A program made the translations under genes and the position numbers. A stretch of DNA of 64,000 nucleotides, from NCBI GenBank assembly GCA_036502005.1, contig DASXZH010000021.1:124001-188000 (forward strand), written 5' to 3'. Shown here one piece after another: positions 26,653 through 34,699 of this stretch. Position 1 is the stretch's first letter, and the number at the start of each line of letters is the position of its first letter. Below the pieces are notes generated by a model. It made no database searches, had not been told where the DNA came from, and saw nothing but the letters and a program-made list of their open reading frames with translations. The stretch comes from DASXZH01 sp036502005 (GTDB taxonomy: Bacteria; Armatimonadota; Fimbriimonadia; Fimbriimonadales; Fimbriimonadaceae).

Positions 26653-27909
26653 ATGGCAAGCGAACGCTGGCTCGTTATTTCATATTACGCGAACTGCCCT
26701 GAGAAGTCCTTCCAGGAAGCGGCTTCCCGCCACGTTATGGCAAGACTTCCGTTTCTCCGGGCGCAAGGCATAGAACCAACGCTTCTAACATCACGACAGA
26801 CAGTTCGTAGTCGGGAATATCGCCATCGGCGCGCACCGAATGTGGCACCCTCAGGAATCCATGCTGCGGTGCGACGATTTGTTAAGACTCATACAACAAA
26901 AAAGGTGCCTAGAGAGGTTTTCTGCCTCCTTTTGTTTCTTCCAATCCTGCCGTTCTATCTTCTTGAGAAGCTTATTGTTCGGGCAGAAGAGCAATGGTCA
27001 TGGATACCCTATGCATGCATTTTGGGTCTCATTGAAACTTCAAAGGGCGGCTACACGGCAATTTATTCCAGTGATTGGTGCATTCATTCTCATCTCGTCG
27101 GCAGATTTATCTCTAAGATCACTGGCGTGCCGCATATCGCGGAGTTTCACGATCCCCTTCCATTTATCCATGTGGCCAACGAGAAGTACGAATGCAGGCA
27201 TGTGCTTGAGCTGGAAAAGAAGGTCGTCGAAAAGTCCAAAAGGAGCGTCTTCTTAACAAAGACGGCCGCAGCCCATGCTGCCCAAAGGACGGGACTTCCC
27301 GACAAGATTAGACACATTTACGCAGGCGCAAACCCGATGCCAAAGCTGGGAGATTATGCTCGATCCCGTGTATGCTCTGTAGTGCATGTGGGAATGCTGT
27401 ACGATGCCCGGCGTCTTGCTCCGCTAGTCGGAGCCCTTGAATGGGCTGGCTTTTCCGAGAATACGCCTCTAAGAATTCACCTTTACGGCCATACAAAAGA
27501 GGAAATCTGGAAAGAAGCCGCCTGTTCTTCCGTGGCCGAGCTGTTTGTAAAGGAAGGTATCGTCGCCCGTGAAGAAGCTGAGCGGCTTATGCAGGTTTCT
27601 GACGTTCTCATGATCATCCAGCACTCCAGCGATATCTCTTGCGAAACAATCCCATCCAAAACCTACGAGTACATGCAGGCGGGGCGGCCAATTTTGGCGT
27701 TAGTTTGGGGCAACAAGGAACTAGCTAATCTTCTAGAAAGTGAAGGACACTGGTCTGCGGATATTCGAGATCCCTCGGCTATAGGCAAAGATCTGCAAAA
27801 CTGCTTGGATGCTTGGAAATCGGGTGATCTGGAGATGCCTCGCGGAGTTTGCCCTTACACAATCGAGAACGCAGTCGGCCAGTTGGTTGGCCTGGTAAGG
27901 GAACAGTGA
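26653..27909 (+). CDS. Glycosyltransferase, GT4-like (GT-B fold)
   Basis: 418-residue cytoplasmic sugar transferase. ATG chosen with AAAGG six bases upstream. The N-terminal half has Rossmann-type strands and an acceptor-side segment (GVPHIAEFHDPLPF). The C-terminal donor domain carries VGMLYDARRLAPLVGAL and ETIPSKTYEYMQAGRPILAL, equivalent to the family's 'P-K-x-x-E' nucleotide-sugar motif. It stands alone between convergent neighbours; the acceptor is unknown. Downstream 27910-28000 shows nothing recognisable. Confidence 0.85.
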   Translation: MASERWLVISYYANCPEKSFQEAASRHVMARLPFLRAQGIEPTLLTSRQTVRSREYRHRRAPNVAPSGIHAAVRRFVKTHTTKKVPREVFCLLLFLPILPFYLLEKLIVRAEEQWSWIPYACILGLIETSKGGYTAIYSSDWCIHSHLVGRFISKITGVPHIAEFHDPLPFIHVANEKYECRHVLELEKKVVEKSKRSVFLTKTAAAHAAQRTGLPDKIRHIYAGANPMPKLGDYARSRVCSVVHVGMLYDARRLAPLVGALEWAGFSENTPLRIHLYGHTKEEIWKEAACSSVAELFVKEGIVAREEAERLMQVSDVLMIIQHSSDISCETIPSKTYEYMQAGRPILALVWGNKELANLLESEGHWSADIRDPSAIGKDLQNCLDAWKSGDLEMPRGVCPYTIENAVGQLVGLVREQ

Positions 27910-28000
27910 GGGAGGCTCTCCGCAAAGCGTTGAGCCTCGAAACGCCCGAGTACCGGCTACCGAAGCGTCGCAAATGGCGCGCGCGGCTACGGTTGCGGGT

Positions 28001-29071
28001 TTAGTTCTTCCCGACCACCACAACCGAAAAAGATCCAGGAACCATCGGACCACGTCTTTGTCTGCCGCTTCCGCCTGCGGCTGGTGTCGGAGCGGCGCCA
28101 TACTCGGCTGCGATGAGCAGAATGTGGCCAGTCTTGGAATCCAGGGTGCAAGTCTTCGCGCCCATCATGGTCTTCACCGTCTGCTCGACAGAAAAAGTGG
28201 TGGGGCTATCCTCTTTGATAATGGTGAGGGTGCCATCGCCTTGTGAGCTAAAAGCTTCGTGGGTTTTTGGGTTAAAGACAACGCCATCGCAGCCACGGCC
28301 GATTGGCAGACTGGAGAGATACTTGCCATCGTTTGCGTCGAGCATGACCATCACCTGAGGATCGCGGCAAGCTACAAACAGCACATGGTTCTTGGCATCC
28401 ATGGCCAGGCCTGCATTGCCTCCGCCCTTACCGCCAAGGTCGTAACTGCCCGTCATCTTCATCGTGTTCGTATCGATTACAGCAACTGCGCCTTTGTCTT
28501 CAATATCGACGTAGAGATGGCCCGCGCCATCGGTTGCCGCTTGCTCGGGCGCTCCGCCGATATCGATGGTTCCGAGCACAGAACCATCCTTCGCATCGAT
28601 AACCGTGAGGTTTGGCGCTTGGTGGCTGAGCACGTAAACCCGGTCGTTGAAAGGATCGCAGATCATGCCGTCGGGGGAGCCATCGACGTCTACATTCTTG
28701 ACTGTGGCCAGCGTTTTAGAGTCAAACATGACAACCGGTTTGCTGGAAGCAAAGCCGTGGTGATACTTGTTATCGACCACCGCGCCATGTGCGCCAACTC
28801 CCGTCAGATCGCCATCGAAGGACATCGAATCGAGGTTGTAAACCGCGATGTGAGGACTCGGTCCTCGTCGGGCAACGTAGAGACGTCGTCCCTGGGAATC
28901 GGCGTTCACATAGTCGAATCCGCCATCCCCGCCAACTTTGTTGGTCACCAGAACGTCATAAGGTCCGTCTTGGGCTGCGGCAGGTTGTGAGGCATTGGTG
29001 GCTACACGGGCCGAGCATGCGGCGGTAAGAACCATCACACCAACAAATATCGATAAGTTAAATTTGGACAT
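28001..29071 (-). CDS. Lipoprotein YncE/YVTN-type beta-propeller
   Basis: The frame is open to 29158, but the ATG at 29069-29071 is the true start: AGGAGA lies seven bases upstream and a lipoprotein signal follows (SIFVGVMVLTAACSARV, lipobox TAAC). Mature protein about 335 residues made of repeated YVTN/YncE blades such as RRLYVARRGPSPHIAVYNLD, DRVYVLSHQAPNLTVID and GHLYVDIEDKGAVAVIDTN. Such periplasmic propellers bind ligands or act as scaffolds; no enzyme motif is visible. It ends with a basic/Gly-rich tail. Confidence 0.85.
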   Translation of the reverse strand: MSKFNLSIFVGVMVLTAACSARVATNASQPAAAQDGPYDVLVTNKVGGDGGFDYVNADSQGRRLYVARRGPSPHIAVYNLDSMSFDGDLTGVGAHGAVVDNKYHHGFASSKPVVMFDSKTLATVKNVDVDGSPDGMICDPFNDRVYVLSHQAPNLTVIDAKDGSVLGTIDIGGAPEQAATDGAGHLYVDIEDKGAVAVIDTNTMKMTGSYDLGGKGGGNAGLAMDAKNHVLFVACRDPQVMVMLDANDGKYLSSLPIGRGCDGVVFNPKTHEAFSSQGDGTLTIIKEDSPTTFSVEQTVKTMMGAKTCTLDSKTGHILLIAAEYGAAPTPAAGGSGRQRRGPMVPGSFSVVVVGKN

Positions 29072-29191
29072 TTTTTTGTCTCCTGATTTTGTATAAATTC
29101 CTAGTAACGACCATGAACCTTGAATCTGAAAGAATGGTGAGAGGAGGAATCTTAACATTTTGAGGGGGCAAATCTAAAATTAGAAGGTGGG

Positions 29192-29334
29192 CAAATCGAC
29201 AAATCTTCGCCGGGACCACTTCGTGGCGAGGCTTCGATTTGCCGATTTGCCTCTTTTGGGGTGGCGGCCCTTACCAGGGCTGCGTCTTGTCGCCTCGCTG
29301 CGCTTCGGCGACTACGACTCCACCCTTCGCTAAA
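29192..29334 (+). repeat. Structured dispersed repeat, copy 1 (left part)
   Basis: Starts CAAATCGACAAA and its partner TTTGCCGATTTG closes a first nested hairpin. A second hairpin is GTCGCC/GGCGAC. It ends with CCACCCTTCGCTAAA, where the group II intron interrupts it. The sequence resumes at 31191. Copies at 31250 and 61963 are in the same orientation. Confidence 0.85.
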
Positions 29335-29371
29335 ATAGGGGTAGGAGGAGATTTGGTCTCCCCCTCCCTCC

Positions 29372-29404
29372 GAACCGGACTAGCGAATCTCCCGCATCCG
29401 GCTC
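29372..29404 (-). ncRNA. Group II intron domain V
   Basis: 33 nt starting GAGCCGGATGCGGGAG and closing with TCCGGTTC, the conserved catalytic hairpin of group II introns (GAGCCG pairs with CGGTTC). It starts six bases after the maturase stop codon. The next 37 nt form the domain VI stem with an unpaired A near the 3' end. Confidence 0.9.
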
Positions 29405-29409
29405 TCCAG

Positions 29410-30759
29410 TTAGTGTTTTGCCTTCGATAGGATTGATCTGTCCTTGTGGGCATTCTGCATCGAATAGAGGCCACATTCTGCAAAATAGGCATTTGGCCAT
29501 CGCTTGGATGACGACAATCCTGCGTGGTAGAGTCGTTTGCGGTTCCGTTTGGCAAGCATAGCTCGCAAACGTCGACGAACAAACTCATCAGCACCGCGGA
29601 ATACGTGCTCGGGAGACTCCTTAAAATATTGGAACCACCCGCGCAAGACGGGATTGAGACTTGCGATCACTGCATAAAGGCTTTTGCCTGAGCATCTTGG
29701 GGTGCGGTTTCGTATGTTGTCTCGCAGCTTCTTTATGCTCTTCTTCCGAGGAAAGACACGGTCCTTCCTGAACTCAAAGCCTAGAAACTCAAAGCTTTCA
29801 CCTGAACCATAATCCACGATGCGGGTTTTACCGGGATGAAGTTCGAGTCCGTGCCTCACGGTCCAGTCCCGAACAGCCTCTAGGGCCGCTTCTGCGTTAA
29901 CCATTGTCTGGCACAGGATTACAAAATCATCCGCGTAGCGGACGATTTCGAACCCCGATTCTTCCACCAAAACATCCAGTCCGTGAAGGGCGATATTTGC
30001 AAGCAGAGGGCTAAGCGGCGAACCTTGTGGGGTGCCGACTTCTGCCTCGTCCTCGGGGCTCAGAAGCCCTTCGGACATCACTCCTTGCCACAGATATGCG
30101 CTCACTAGACCAAGTATCTTGCCGTCAGTGACCTTCTCTTTGAGCCCGCTGAGGATCACCTCGTGCGGAATCGTGTCGAAGAATCTCTTCAGGTCAGCAT
30201 CCACTACATATTGCTTGCCTGCTTTTAGAGCGAGCCATACTTTATGCAAGGCCTGTTTGCAAGAGCGTCCAGGGCGAAAGCCATAGCTTGAACCTCTGAA
30301 CTCTCTTTCAAATATTGGGTCCAACGCTCCGCGCAGGCACGTTTGCACCACCCTGTCGCGAACCGTTGGTATGCCGAGCGGACGTTTCTCATTCGTTCCA
30401 GGTTTGGGAATCCACACGCGGCGCACCGGCTTCGGAGAGTATGTGCCCTCCATTAGCGCTTCATGCATACGCGCAATTTGCCCTTGCCTGTCCGAATCGA
30501 ACCGTTCTACCGTCCATCCGTCAACGCCGGGGACTCCTGCATTGGACTTCACTTTCGTGAATGCCGCATCAAGAGCTTTGACGCTGAAAGATTTGTCACC
30601 TAAGCTATACCACTTGCCTCCTTGCACCCCGTTACCTAGGGCGATCAACATGCCTTCAGTCCAAATCGAAGGTTCGGCATGGCCTGGGCGCGCCTGTCCG
30701 GACAGCATAGTTTCTTCAAACACTAGCACCGGGTGATCCTCCTTCGGTTCAGTCTTCAC
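29410..30759 (-). CDS. ltrA: Group II intron reverse transcriptase/maturase
   Basis: Intron-encoded protein, 449 residues, needed for splicing and retromobility. GTG start at 30757-30759 with GGAAGG upstream. RT blocks are clear: FTKVKSNAGVPGVDGWTVER (RT-0/1), YGFRPGRSCKQALHKVWLAL, DADLKRFFDTIPHE, GTPQGSPLSPLLANIALHGL and the catalytic IVRYADDFVIL. Maturase/thumb domain X follows (NPVLRGWFQYFK). No HNH endonuclease domain is visible after domain X; the tail is a short basic segment. Intact, so the intron may still be active. Confidence 0.95.
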   Translation of the reverse strand: MKTEPKEDHPVLVFEETMLSGQARPGHAEPSIWTEGMLIALGNGVQGGKWYSLGDKSFSVKALDAAFTKVKSNAGVPGVDGWTVERFDSDRQGQIARMHEALMEGTYSPKPVRRVWIPKPGTNEKRPLGIPTVRDRVVQTCLRGALDPIFEREFRGSSYGFRPGRSCKQALHKVWLALKAGKQYVVDADLKRFFDTIPHEVILSGLKEKVTDGKILGLVSAYLWQGVMSEGLLSPEDEAEVGTPQGSPLSPLLANIALHGLDVLVEESGFEIVRYADDFVILCQTMVNAEAALEAVRDWTVRHGLELHPGKTRIVDYGSGESFEFLGFEFRKDRVFPRKKSIKKLRDNIRNRTPRCSGKSLYAVIASLNPVLRGWFQYFKESPEHVFRGADEFVRRRLRAMLAKRNRKRLYHAGLSSSKRWPNAYFAECGLYSMQNAHKDRSILSKAKH

Positions 30760-31190
30760 GCATCCACCTTCCTACCCCCCTTGGCTCCATCCCCATTACG
30801 GGACTTCATAGCTACTATGGGGGCTCTGACTCCTGACGCCGCCCGGCCCAAACCGCCTCCGTCGATGGGCGCCAGGTATCCGCGATTCACAGACATGGCC
30901 TTCCGTCCATTCCGTCTCCAATCACACCGCGATTCCCTTGGCCGCTTTGACACGCAGCTTCAGCGCCAAAATTTGACATCGATACCCGATGCTTCAGGCT
31001 TCGCCATAAATATGCAGGCTCGCCAATATCGCCATGCCGTTTTGAGTTTGTTATCCTACGGACTGGTCGTTCGTTTTCCATTGCTCTCCACCCCGCCTCG
31101 CGGCGGATGCAGTTATGTTCAACTTCCGATCCTCTGCGTGGGTCGGACAGGGACTTGCACCCTGCTGGTCATGCTTGCTCTCGCGCGCAC

Positions 31191-31217
31191 ATATTTCGAC
31201 CCTCCGGGCCTAGGGAG
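31191..31217 (+). repeat. Structured dispersed repeat, copy 1 (right part)
   Basis: ATATTTCGACCCTCCGGGCC continues the repeat interrupted at 29334. Together with the left part it forms one copy split by the intron. It contains the terminal hairpin that forms the 5' exon of the intron. Confidence 0.85.
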
Positions 31218-31249
31218 GGCCCTCGGCTTCAGTAGGCTACGGCGGAACG

Positions 31250-31386
31250 GGTTTCGGTTTGCCGATTTGCCTCTTTTGGGGTGGCGGCCCTTACCAGGGC
31301 TGCGTCTTGTCGCCTCGCTGCGCCTTCGGCGACTACGACTCCACCCTTCGCTAAAATATTTCGACCCTCCGGGCCTGGGGAGTGAG
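31250..31386 (+). repeat. Structured dispersed repeat, copy 2
   Basis: Nearly identical to copy 1 over about 110 bp (one extra C near 31323) and uninterrupted at the intron site (CGCTAAAATATTTCGACC). It lacks the first hairpin arm. It lies 32 bp after the end of copy 1 in direct orientation. The stretch from here to 31605 contains no gene. Confidence 0.85.
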
Positions 31387-31605
31387 GTTGGGCTTAAGGT
31401 CAAAAGGGGCGATCTTTGCCCCCCTTTAGAGTGCGTCGGGCTTGGAGACTGTTGCATTGAGCACCTCAATTAAGCCGTTACCGAGATGGGGGGCAGATCT
31501 TTCTTGCCCCGATCCAAAAATGCATGGCTTGTAGCGAGCCATTTCCGATTTTGGCGCGTATATCCTTCCTCAGGAAGGATGGTGCGGAGCTCTTTTCCGG
31601 TCATC

Positions 31606-32967
31606 TCAAGCGACTAGCCGCATGAAGACCTGAAGATTGTATGTTAGGACGGCTAGCCCGAATTCGATAGCCACTTTCTTTCGGCCTCTAAGCTTGAACT
31701 TCCGAAGTTTAAAGCAGCCCTTTATGACGGCGAACGCCCGTTCGATGGTTTGTCCGCGGATTTTCATGAGCTTTTTGCCATCGTCGGTCAAACATCTTTG
31801 GTTCGCCTTATGCTTTTCGTCGCTCGGGTCCACTGCTAGAACCTTCATTTCTCGTTGCCGGCCTTTGCCGGGGCACTCGGAGTTAAAAGGGCACTGGGCG
31901 CAGGCGCTTACCCTAAAAAGATCATATCGTTTGTTTCCGTTTTTGGAATCAACCCACTCGTGCTTGCTGGCAATATGCCCGGCCATGCAGGCCATTTCCT
32001 GCGAGTCGTTCAAAGCAAAGGGAGGGGGCTTCTTGCGTGGTGGGGGCAAATATCCCTCAACCTGAGCCTGCGCAAGAGCCAGAGCATTAGCTGAGGAGTT
32101 GTAGCCCTTGTCGCATACCGCCTGCTTGCTTAGCTCACCAGACTGGTGCTTGACCGCTTGGCAAACCTCCTCCAACAGCTTAGAATCTGAGGGTTGCGAA
32201 GTGACGACATAACCGACTATCAAAGTGGAATCGGCATCGGCGGCAGCCTGCACGTTGTAACCAACCAGATATTGGCCGTGAGAAACCATTGTAACGGCTT
32301 CGGCTTCCAAGTCTTCGATCTCATCCGCCTTCTTGCGCGCCCTCGACCACTGACTGCGTAAAGCGGTCATCTTCGTCCCATCGATCACCATCGTTTTGCG
32401 CTGAAGCACACCAAGTTCGGCAGCGGCAAAGCAAAAACGAACCATAAGATCGTCTATCTTAGAGCCCAGCGCGGTTCGAAACCGGCTGAGCGTTGTGTGG
32501 TCGGGCTTGCAAGACCGCGCCAAGAACTCAAAACGCACATCGTAACGGCAGTGTTCCTCTAGCTTGCGAGAAGACAACTCACCTTGAAGGTATCCATACA
32601 TCCATATCGCCAACAAACTCACCGGATCATAACGAAAGCCGCCTGTGAGATTACAGTCCACGCGCAGCTCTTGCCCAAACAAATCATCAACCAGTTTAAG
32701 AAGCTTCCTTACAAGGTGGTCTGCCTCTAGCAAATCAACAGAACTCAAAAGCAGCGTGCCTTGATCTGAGGCCCAGCCTGCAGATGAACGAAAAACCGGC
32801 ACATTTCGTGCGTTTGTCCCAGCCATATCGAAAAGACGAACTGACGAGTTCAAATGAAGCCAATGCAACAGTCTCCTTGACCGCGCTTTTACAGACAGCG
32901 GATTGGGTGGTTGCGGCTGTCCCCAGCGCTTCGACGGCTGCGACTCCGATCTCCTCTGAAAATACAT
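31606..32967 (-). CDS. IS1182-type DDE transposase
   Basis: Transposase of 453 residues from the first ATG; a second ATG at 32826 gives 406 residues and also fits, since recognisable homology begins near QGTLLLSSVDLLEADHLVRK. The N-terminal DUF772-like region includes FRYDPVSLLAIWMYGYLQGE. Likely DDE residues lie in KTMVIDGTKM, QAVCDKGYNS and GQTIERAFAVIKGCFKLRKF. A Cys cluster (ACAQCPFNSECPGKGR) precedes the last block, as in the family. No frameshift is seen. I could not find convincing terminal inverted repeats, so element limits are not given. It lies 0.4 kb from the group II intron. Confidence 0.92.
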   Translation of the reverse strand: MYFQRRSESQPSKRWGQPQPPNPLSVKARSRRLLHWLHLNSSVRLFDMAGTNARNVPVFRSSAGWASDQGTLLLSSVDLLEADHLVRKLLKLVDDLFGQELRVDCNLTGGFRYDPVSLLAIWMYGYLQGELSSRKLEEHCRYDVRFEFLARSCKPDHTTLSRFRTALGSKIDDLMVRFCFAAAELGVLQRKTMVIDGTKMTALRSQWSRARKKADEIEDLEAEAVTMVSHGQYLVGYNVQAAADADSTLIVGYVVTSQPSDSKLLEEVCQAVKHQSGELSKQAVCDKGYNSSANALALAQAQVEGYLPPPRKKPPPFALNDSQEMACMAGHIASKHEWVDSKNGNKRYDLFRVSACAQCPFNSECPGKGRQREMKVLAVDPSDEKHKANQRCLTDDGKKLMKIRGQTIERAFAVIKGCFKLRKFKLRGRKKVAIEFGLAVLTYNLQVFMRLVA

Positions 32968-32977
32968 GCTCCCTAGA

Positions 32978-33018
32978 GCGCAACGTTTGTAAACGCTTCG
33001 CGTTTGACAAAGTTGCGC
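32978..33018. repeat. Long hairpin upstream of the transposase
   Basis: GCGCAACGTTTGTAAACGC and GCGTTTGACAAAGTTGCGC are nearly perfect inverted arms around a TTC loop. It lies 10 bases upstream of the transposase frame. It could be the IS end, a target hairpin, or part of the structured repeat that follows. Confidence 0.65.
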
Positions 33019-33019
33019 C

Positions 33020-33222
33020 GGACAAAAAGGCGGCGCTCTTCCAGGGGTATCGCTTTTCGGCTTCGCTCACGCTTCGCCGAATTCGCTCAACCCCTGGCTA
33101 CCTTCGTGCTACGCCTCCGGCGTGCCGGACCCTTAGAGCAGGGCCTCTATTGTATGACTCGGGGCAGTTTAGCTTTGCTAAAATATTTTTGGCGCTCTGG
33201 CCCGCGGGAGTGGATTTAGGTT
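33020..33222 (+). repeat. Diverged member of the structured repeat family
   Basis: No gene is visible between 32968 and 33340. This part is a chain of GC-rich hairpins (CCAGGGGT/ACCCCTGG, GGCTTCGC/GCGAAGCC-like arms) ending with TTTGCTAAAATATTT and a hairpin GGCGCTCTGGCCC before GGGAGTGG. That last part lines up with the end of repeat copies 1-3; the rest is only loosely similar. Confidence 0.5.
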
Positions 33223-33340
33223 TCCGAACTACTTATACTCGACGGAAGCAAGCTTCCTAGTCGGAGAGACAGCAAGCTTTCGCAGTCCAAAGCTTCGCTA
33301 CGGGAGCGGAACACGGGACAGAAAAATCTAACTCGGCAGG

Positions 33341-34387
33341 CTACCCAGAGACTGCTTCTCTGATTTTGCGAGCATGAACCGGCAAAGAATTCGAGTTCAG
33401 CACCTGTTCCCTTCCCGCGTTGCCTTGTATATCGAGCAGCCCTGGTTGGTTCAAGTAACGCGTCATGGCCGCTTTCACCTCGGCAGGGTTTGATTTATCG
33501 ATCACAAAGCCACTAACGCCATCTTCTACCGCTTCGCTAGTCGCGCCGATGTTGCGAATGATCACGGGCTTTGCGCAAGCGAGGCATTCTAGGGCGGCAA
33601 TCGAGTGAGCATCGGCTCTCGTGGGCAAACCTAGCAGATCGCAGGATTGAATGAGGGAGACAAGCTGCGGTGATTCTGGTTGAAGGGCGTTATAGAAATG
33701 CGTATTGCGTTGTGCGTTGTGCGTTGCCGGATCCTCTTTGGTGACGAAATGCCATTCGCATTCTTTCAAATCCGGGTCGTTTGCCAACTCCAGCAGCACA
33801 TCCCCGCCTTTGCGCTGAAAATCGCCGCCGATAAAAATCACCCGCAGCCCCGGGTGTTTTGCAGCAGGCGCCGGTGCGAACAAATCCGTATCCACCGGCG
33901 GAGGTACGACAAAAATCTTGTCTAGTTTCGCTCGATACTCTTCGGCCGCGCCGTGGGCAGCAAGCCGCGACATGCATAGAAAGGTAGCCCCACTCTTCGC
34001 CAGTTCCCTCACCTTGTTCACGCGGGATTTGATTTTTAAAGTTGGCGGCTTGTGCGAGTAGATCCAACGAGCCTGAAAATGGGTCGCGTCCATGTAAATG
34101 AAATAGCTAGCTGCTTTGCTGGGCGCCAGAAGAACTGCGTCCGTGTTAGTAGCAATGAGCAGCTTTTTGTAGCCGGCAGATTCGGCGGCTTTAGCAGCGG
34201 CACGCGTATTTAACATCTCGCGAAGGCCACGTGAGCCAAACGCTTTTGGGCTCTTTGAAAAAAGCTCCAGATTGAAAAAGCGGGCGTCCTCGAACTCCAG
34301 CGGAAGGGCTTTGGCCCACCTGGCGCGGACCGTTTTCCACCCTAACTCGCTCGTGCATATCACGGCAAGGGGTTCGGATACGCGCAT
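33341..34387 (-). CDS. Glycosyltransferase, group 1 (GT4-like)
   Basis: 348-residue GT-B glycosyltransferase. The donor-domain motifs are VIFIGGDFQRKGGDVLLEL (near 185) and SIAALECLACAKPVI (near 265, the E-x7-E region) followed by SEAVEDGVSGFVID. ATG at 34387 lies only eight bases after the tRNA-His 3' end, without an obvious ribosome binding site. Residues near 220-230 (THNAQRNTHF) are encoded by a 7-bp tandem array, probably an inserted, tolerated segment between two secondary-structure elements. The acceptor is unknown. Confidence 0.85.
   Translation of the reverse strand: MRVSEPLAVICTSELGWKTVRARWAKALPLEFEDARFFNLELFSKSPKAFGSRGLREMLNTRAAAKAAESAGYKKLLIATNTDAVLLAPSKAASYFIYMDATHFQARWIYSHKPPTLKIKSRVNKVRELAKSGATFLCMSRLAAHGAAEEYRAKLDKIFVVPPPVDTDLFAPAPAAKHPGLRVIFIGGDFQRKGGDVLLELANDPDLKECEWHFVTKEDPATHNAQRNTHFYNALQPESPQLVSLIQSCDLLGLPTRADAHSIAALECLACAKPVIIRNIGATSEAVEDGVSGFVIDKSNPAEVKAAMTRYLNQPGLLDIQGNAGREQVLNSNSLPVHARKIREAVSG
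33700..33727. repeat. 7-bp tandem repeat inside a coding region
   Basis: Four 7-bp units (GCGTATT, GCGTTGT, GCGTTGT, GCGTTGC) lie in the glycosyltransferase gene. They keep the frame open and encode part of NAQRNT. Confidence 0.7.
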
Positions 34388-34394
34388 AAAATTT

Positions 34395-34470
34395 TGGGGC
34401 GGATAGCGAGATTTGAACTCGCGACTTTCTCAGCCACAGTGAGACGCTCTACCCCTGAGCTATACCCGCC
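34395..34470 (-). tRNA. trnH: tRNA-His (GTG)
   Basis: A full cloverleaf can be folded: 7-bp acceptor with one G-U pair, D arm AGCTC-GGGGTAGAGC, anticodon arm TCTCA-CTGTGGC-TGAGA with anticodon GTG, and T arm GCGAG-TTCAAAT-CTCGC. The extra G at position -1 is encoded opposite C73, as histidyl-tRNA synthetase requires, and the CCA end is also encoded (34395-34397). Length 76 nt. Confidence 0.96.
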
Positions 34471-34587
34471 ATTCAGACCTGATATTCTACTCGGAATTTT
34501 CAGAAGATGCGTCATGCGCGGAAAAGTGTTGAGTGGTGGGTCGATCGCAATAACGGGAAGTTATTAAAAGCTTCTTTTTTGTAGCAC

Positions 34588-34680
34588 GCCTTTCAGGGTG
34601 CCGGAACAAGATTCGAATCTGACCCGGGGGCTTCGACCAACCGGGCTAATATATGTCACCCTTCCAGGGTGGGGAGGGTT
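34588..34680 (+). repeat. Diverged member of the structured repeat family
   Basis: Two small hairpins (CCCGG/CCGGG and CACCCTTCCAGGGTG) flank GGGCTAATATATGTC, matching the layout of the ends of copies 1-3 (CGCTAAAATAT, then a CCCTCC hairpin, then GGGGAG). It fills most of the gap between tRNA-His and thyX; 34471-34587 shows nothing further. Confidence 0.5.
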
Positions 34681-34699
34681 TGCGAGTACCGAACGGGAC

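Larger units (their letters stand above)
29335..31190 (-). mobile_element. Group II intron, complete, inside a structured repeat
   Basis: The ends can be read by comparing with the uninterrupted repeat copy at 31250-31386. The intron starts with GTGCGCGCGAG (minus strand, first base 31190) and ends CCTACCCCTAT (last base 29335); joining the flanks exactly restores the repeat. About 430 nt of domain I-III RNA precede the maturase gene, with the familiar GGGTGCAAGTCCCTG segment near the 5' end. Domain V lies at 29372-29404 and a domain VI hairpin follows. The 5' exon ends shortly after a small hairpin (CCCTCC/GGAGGG), which fits the insertion habit of bacterial class C introns; the class is inference. 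Confidence 0.93.

Noticed and set aside
30315..31473. Plus-strand open frames over the group II intron
   Set aside because: They run antisense to the maturase and across intron RNA and repeats; no start signals or domains.
31505..33166. TGCCCCGA/TCGGGGCA as possible terminal inverted repeats of the transposase element
   Set aside because: Only 8 bp, unequal distances and inside another repeat; likely chance.
34588..34672. Sequence resembling the 3' end of a minus-strand tRNA (GATTCGAATC before CCGG)
   Set aside because: No cloverleaf can be closed and the acceptor arms do not pair; it fits better as a diverged structured repeat.
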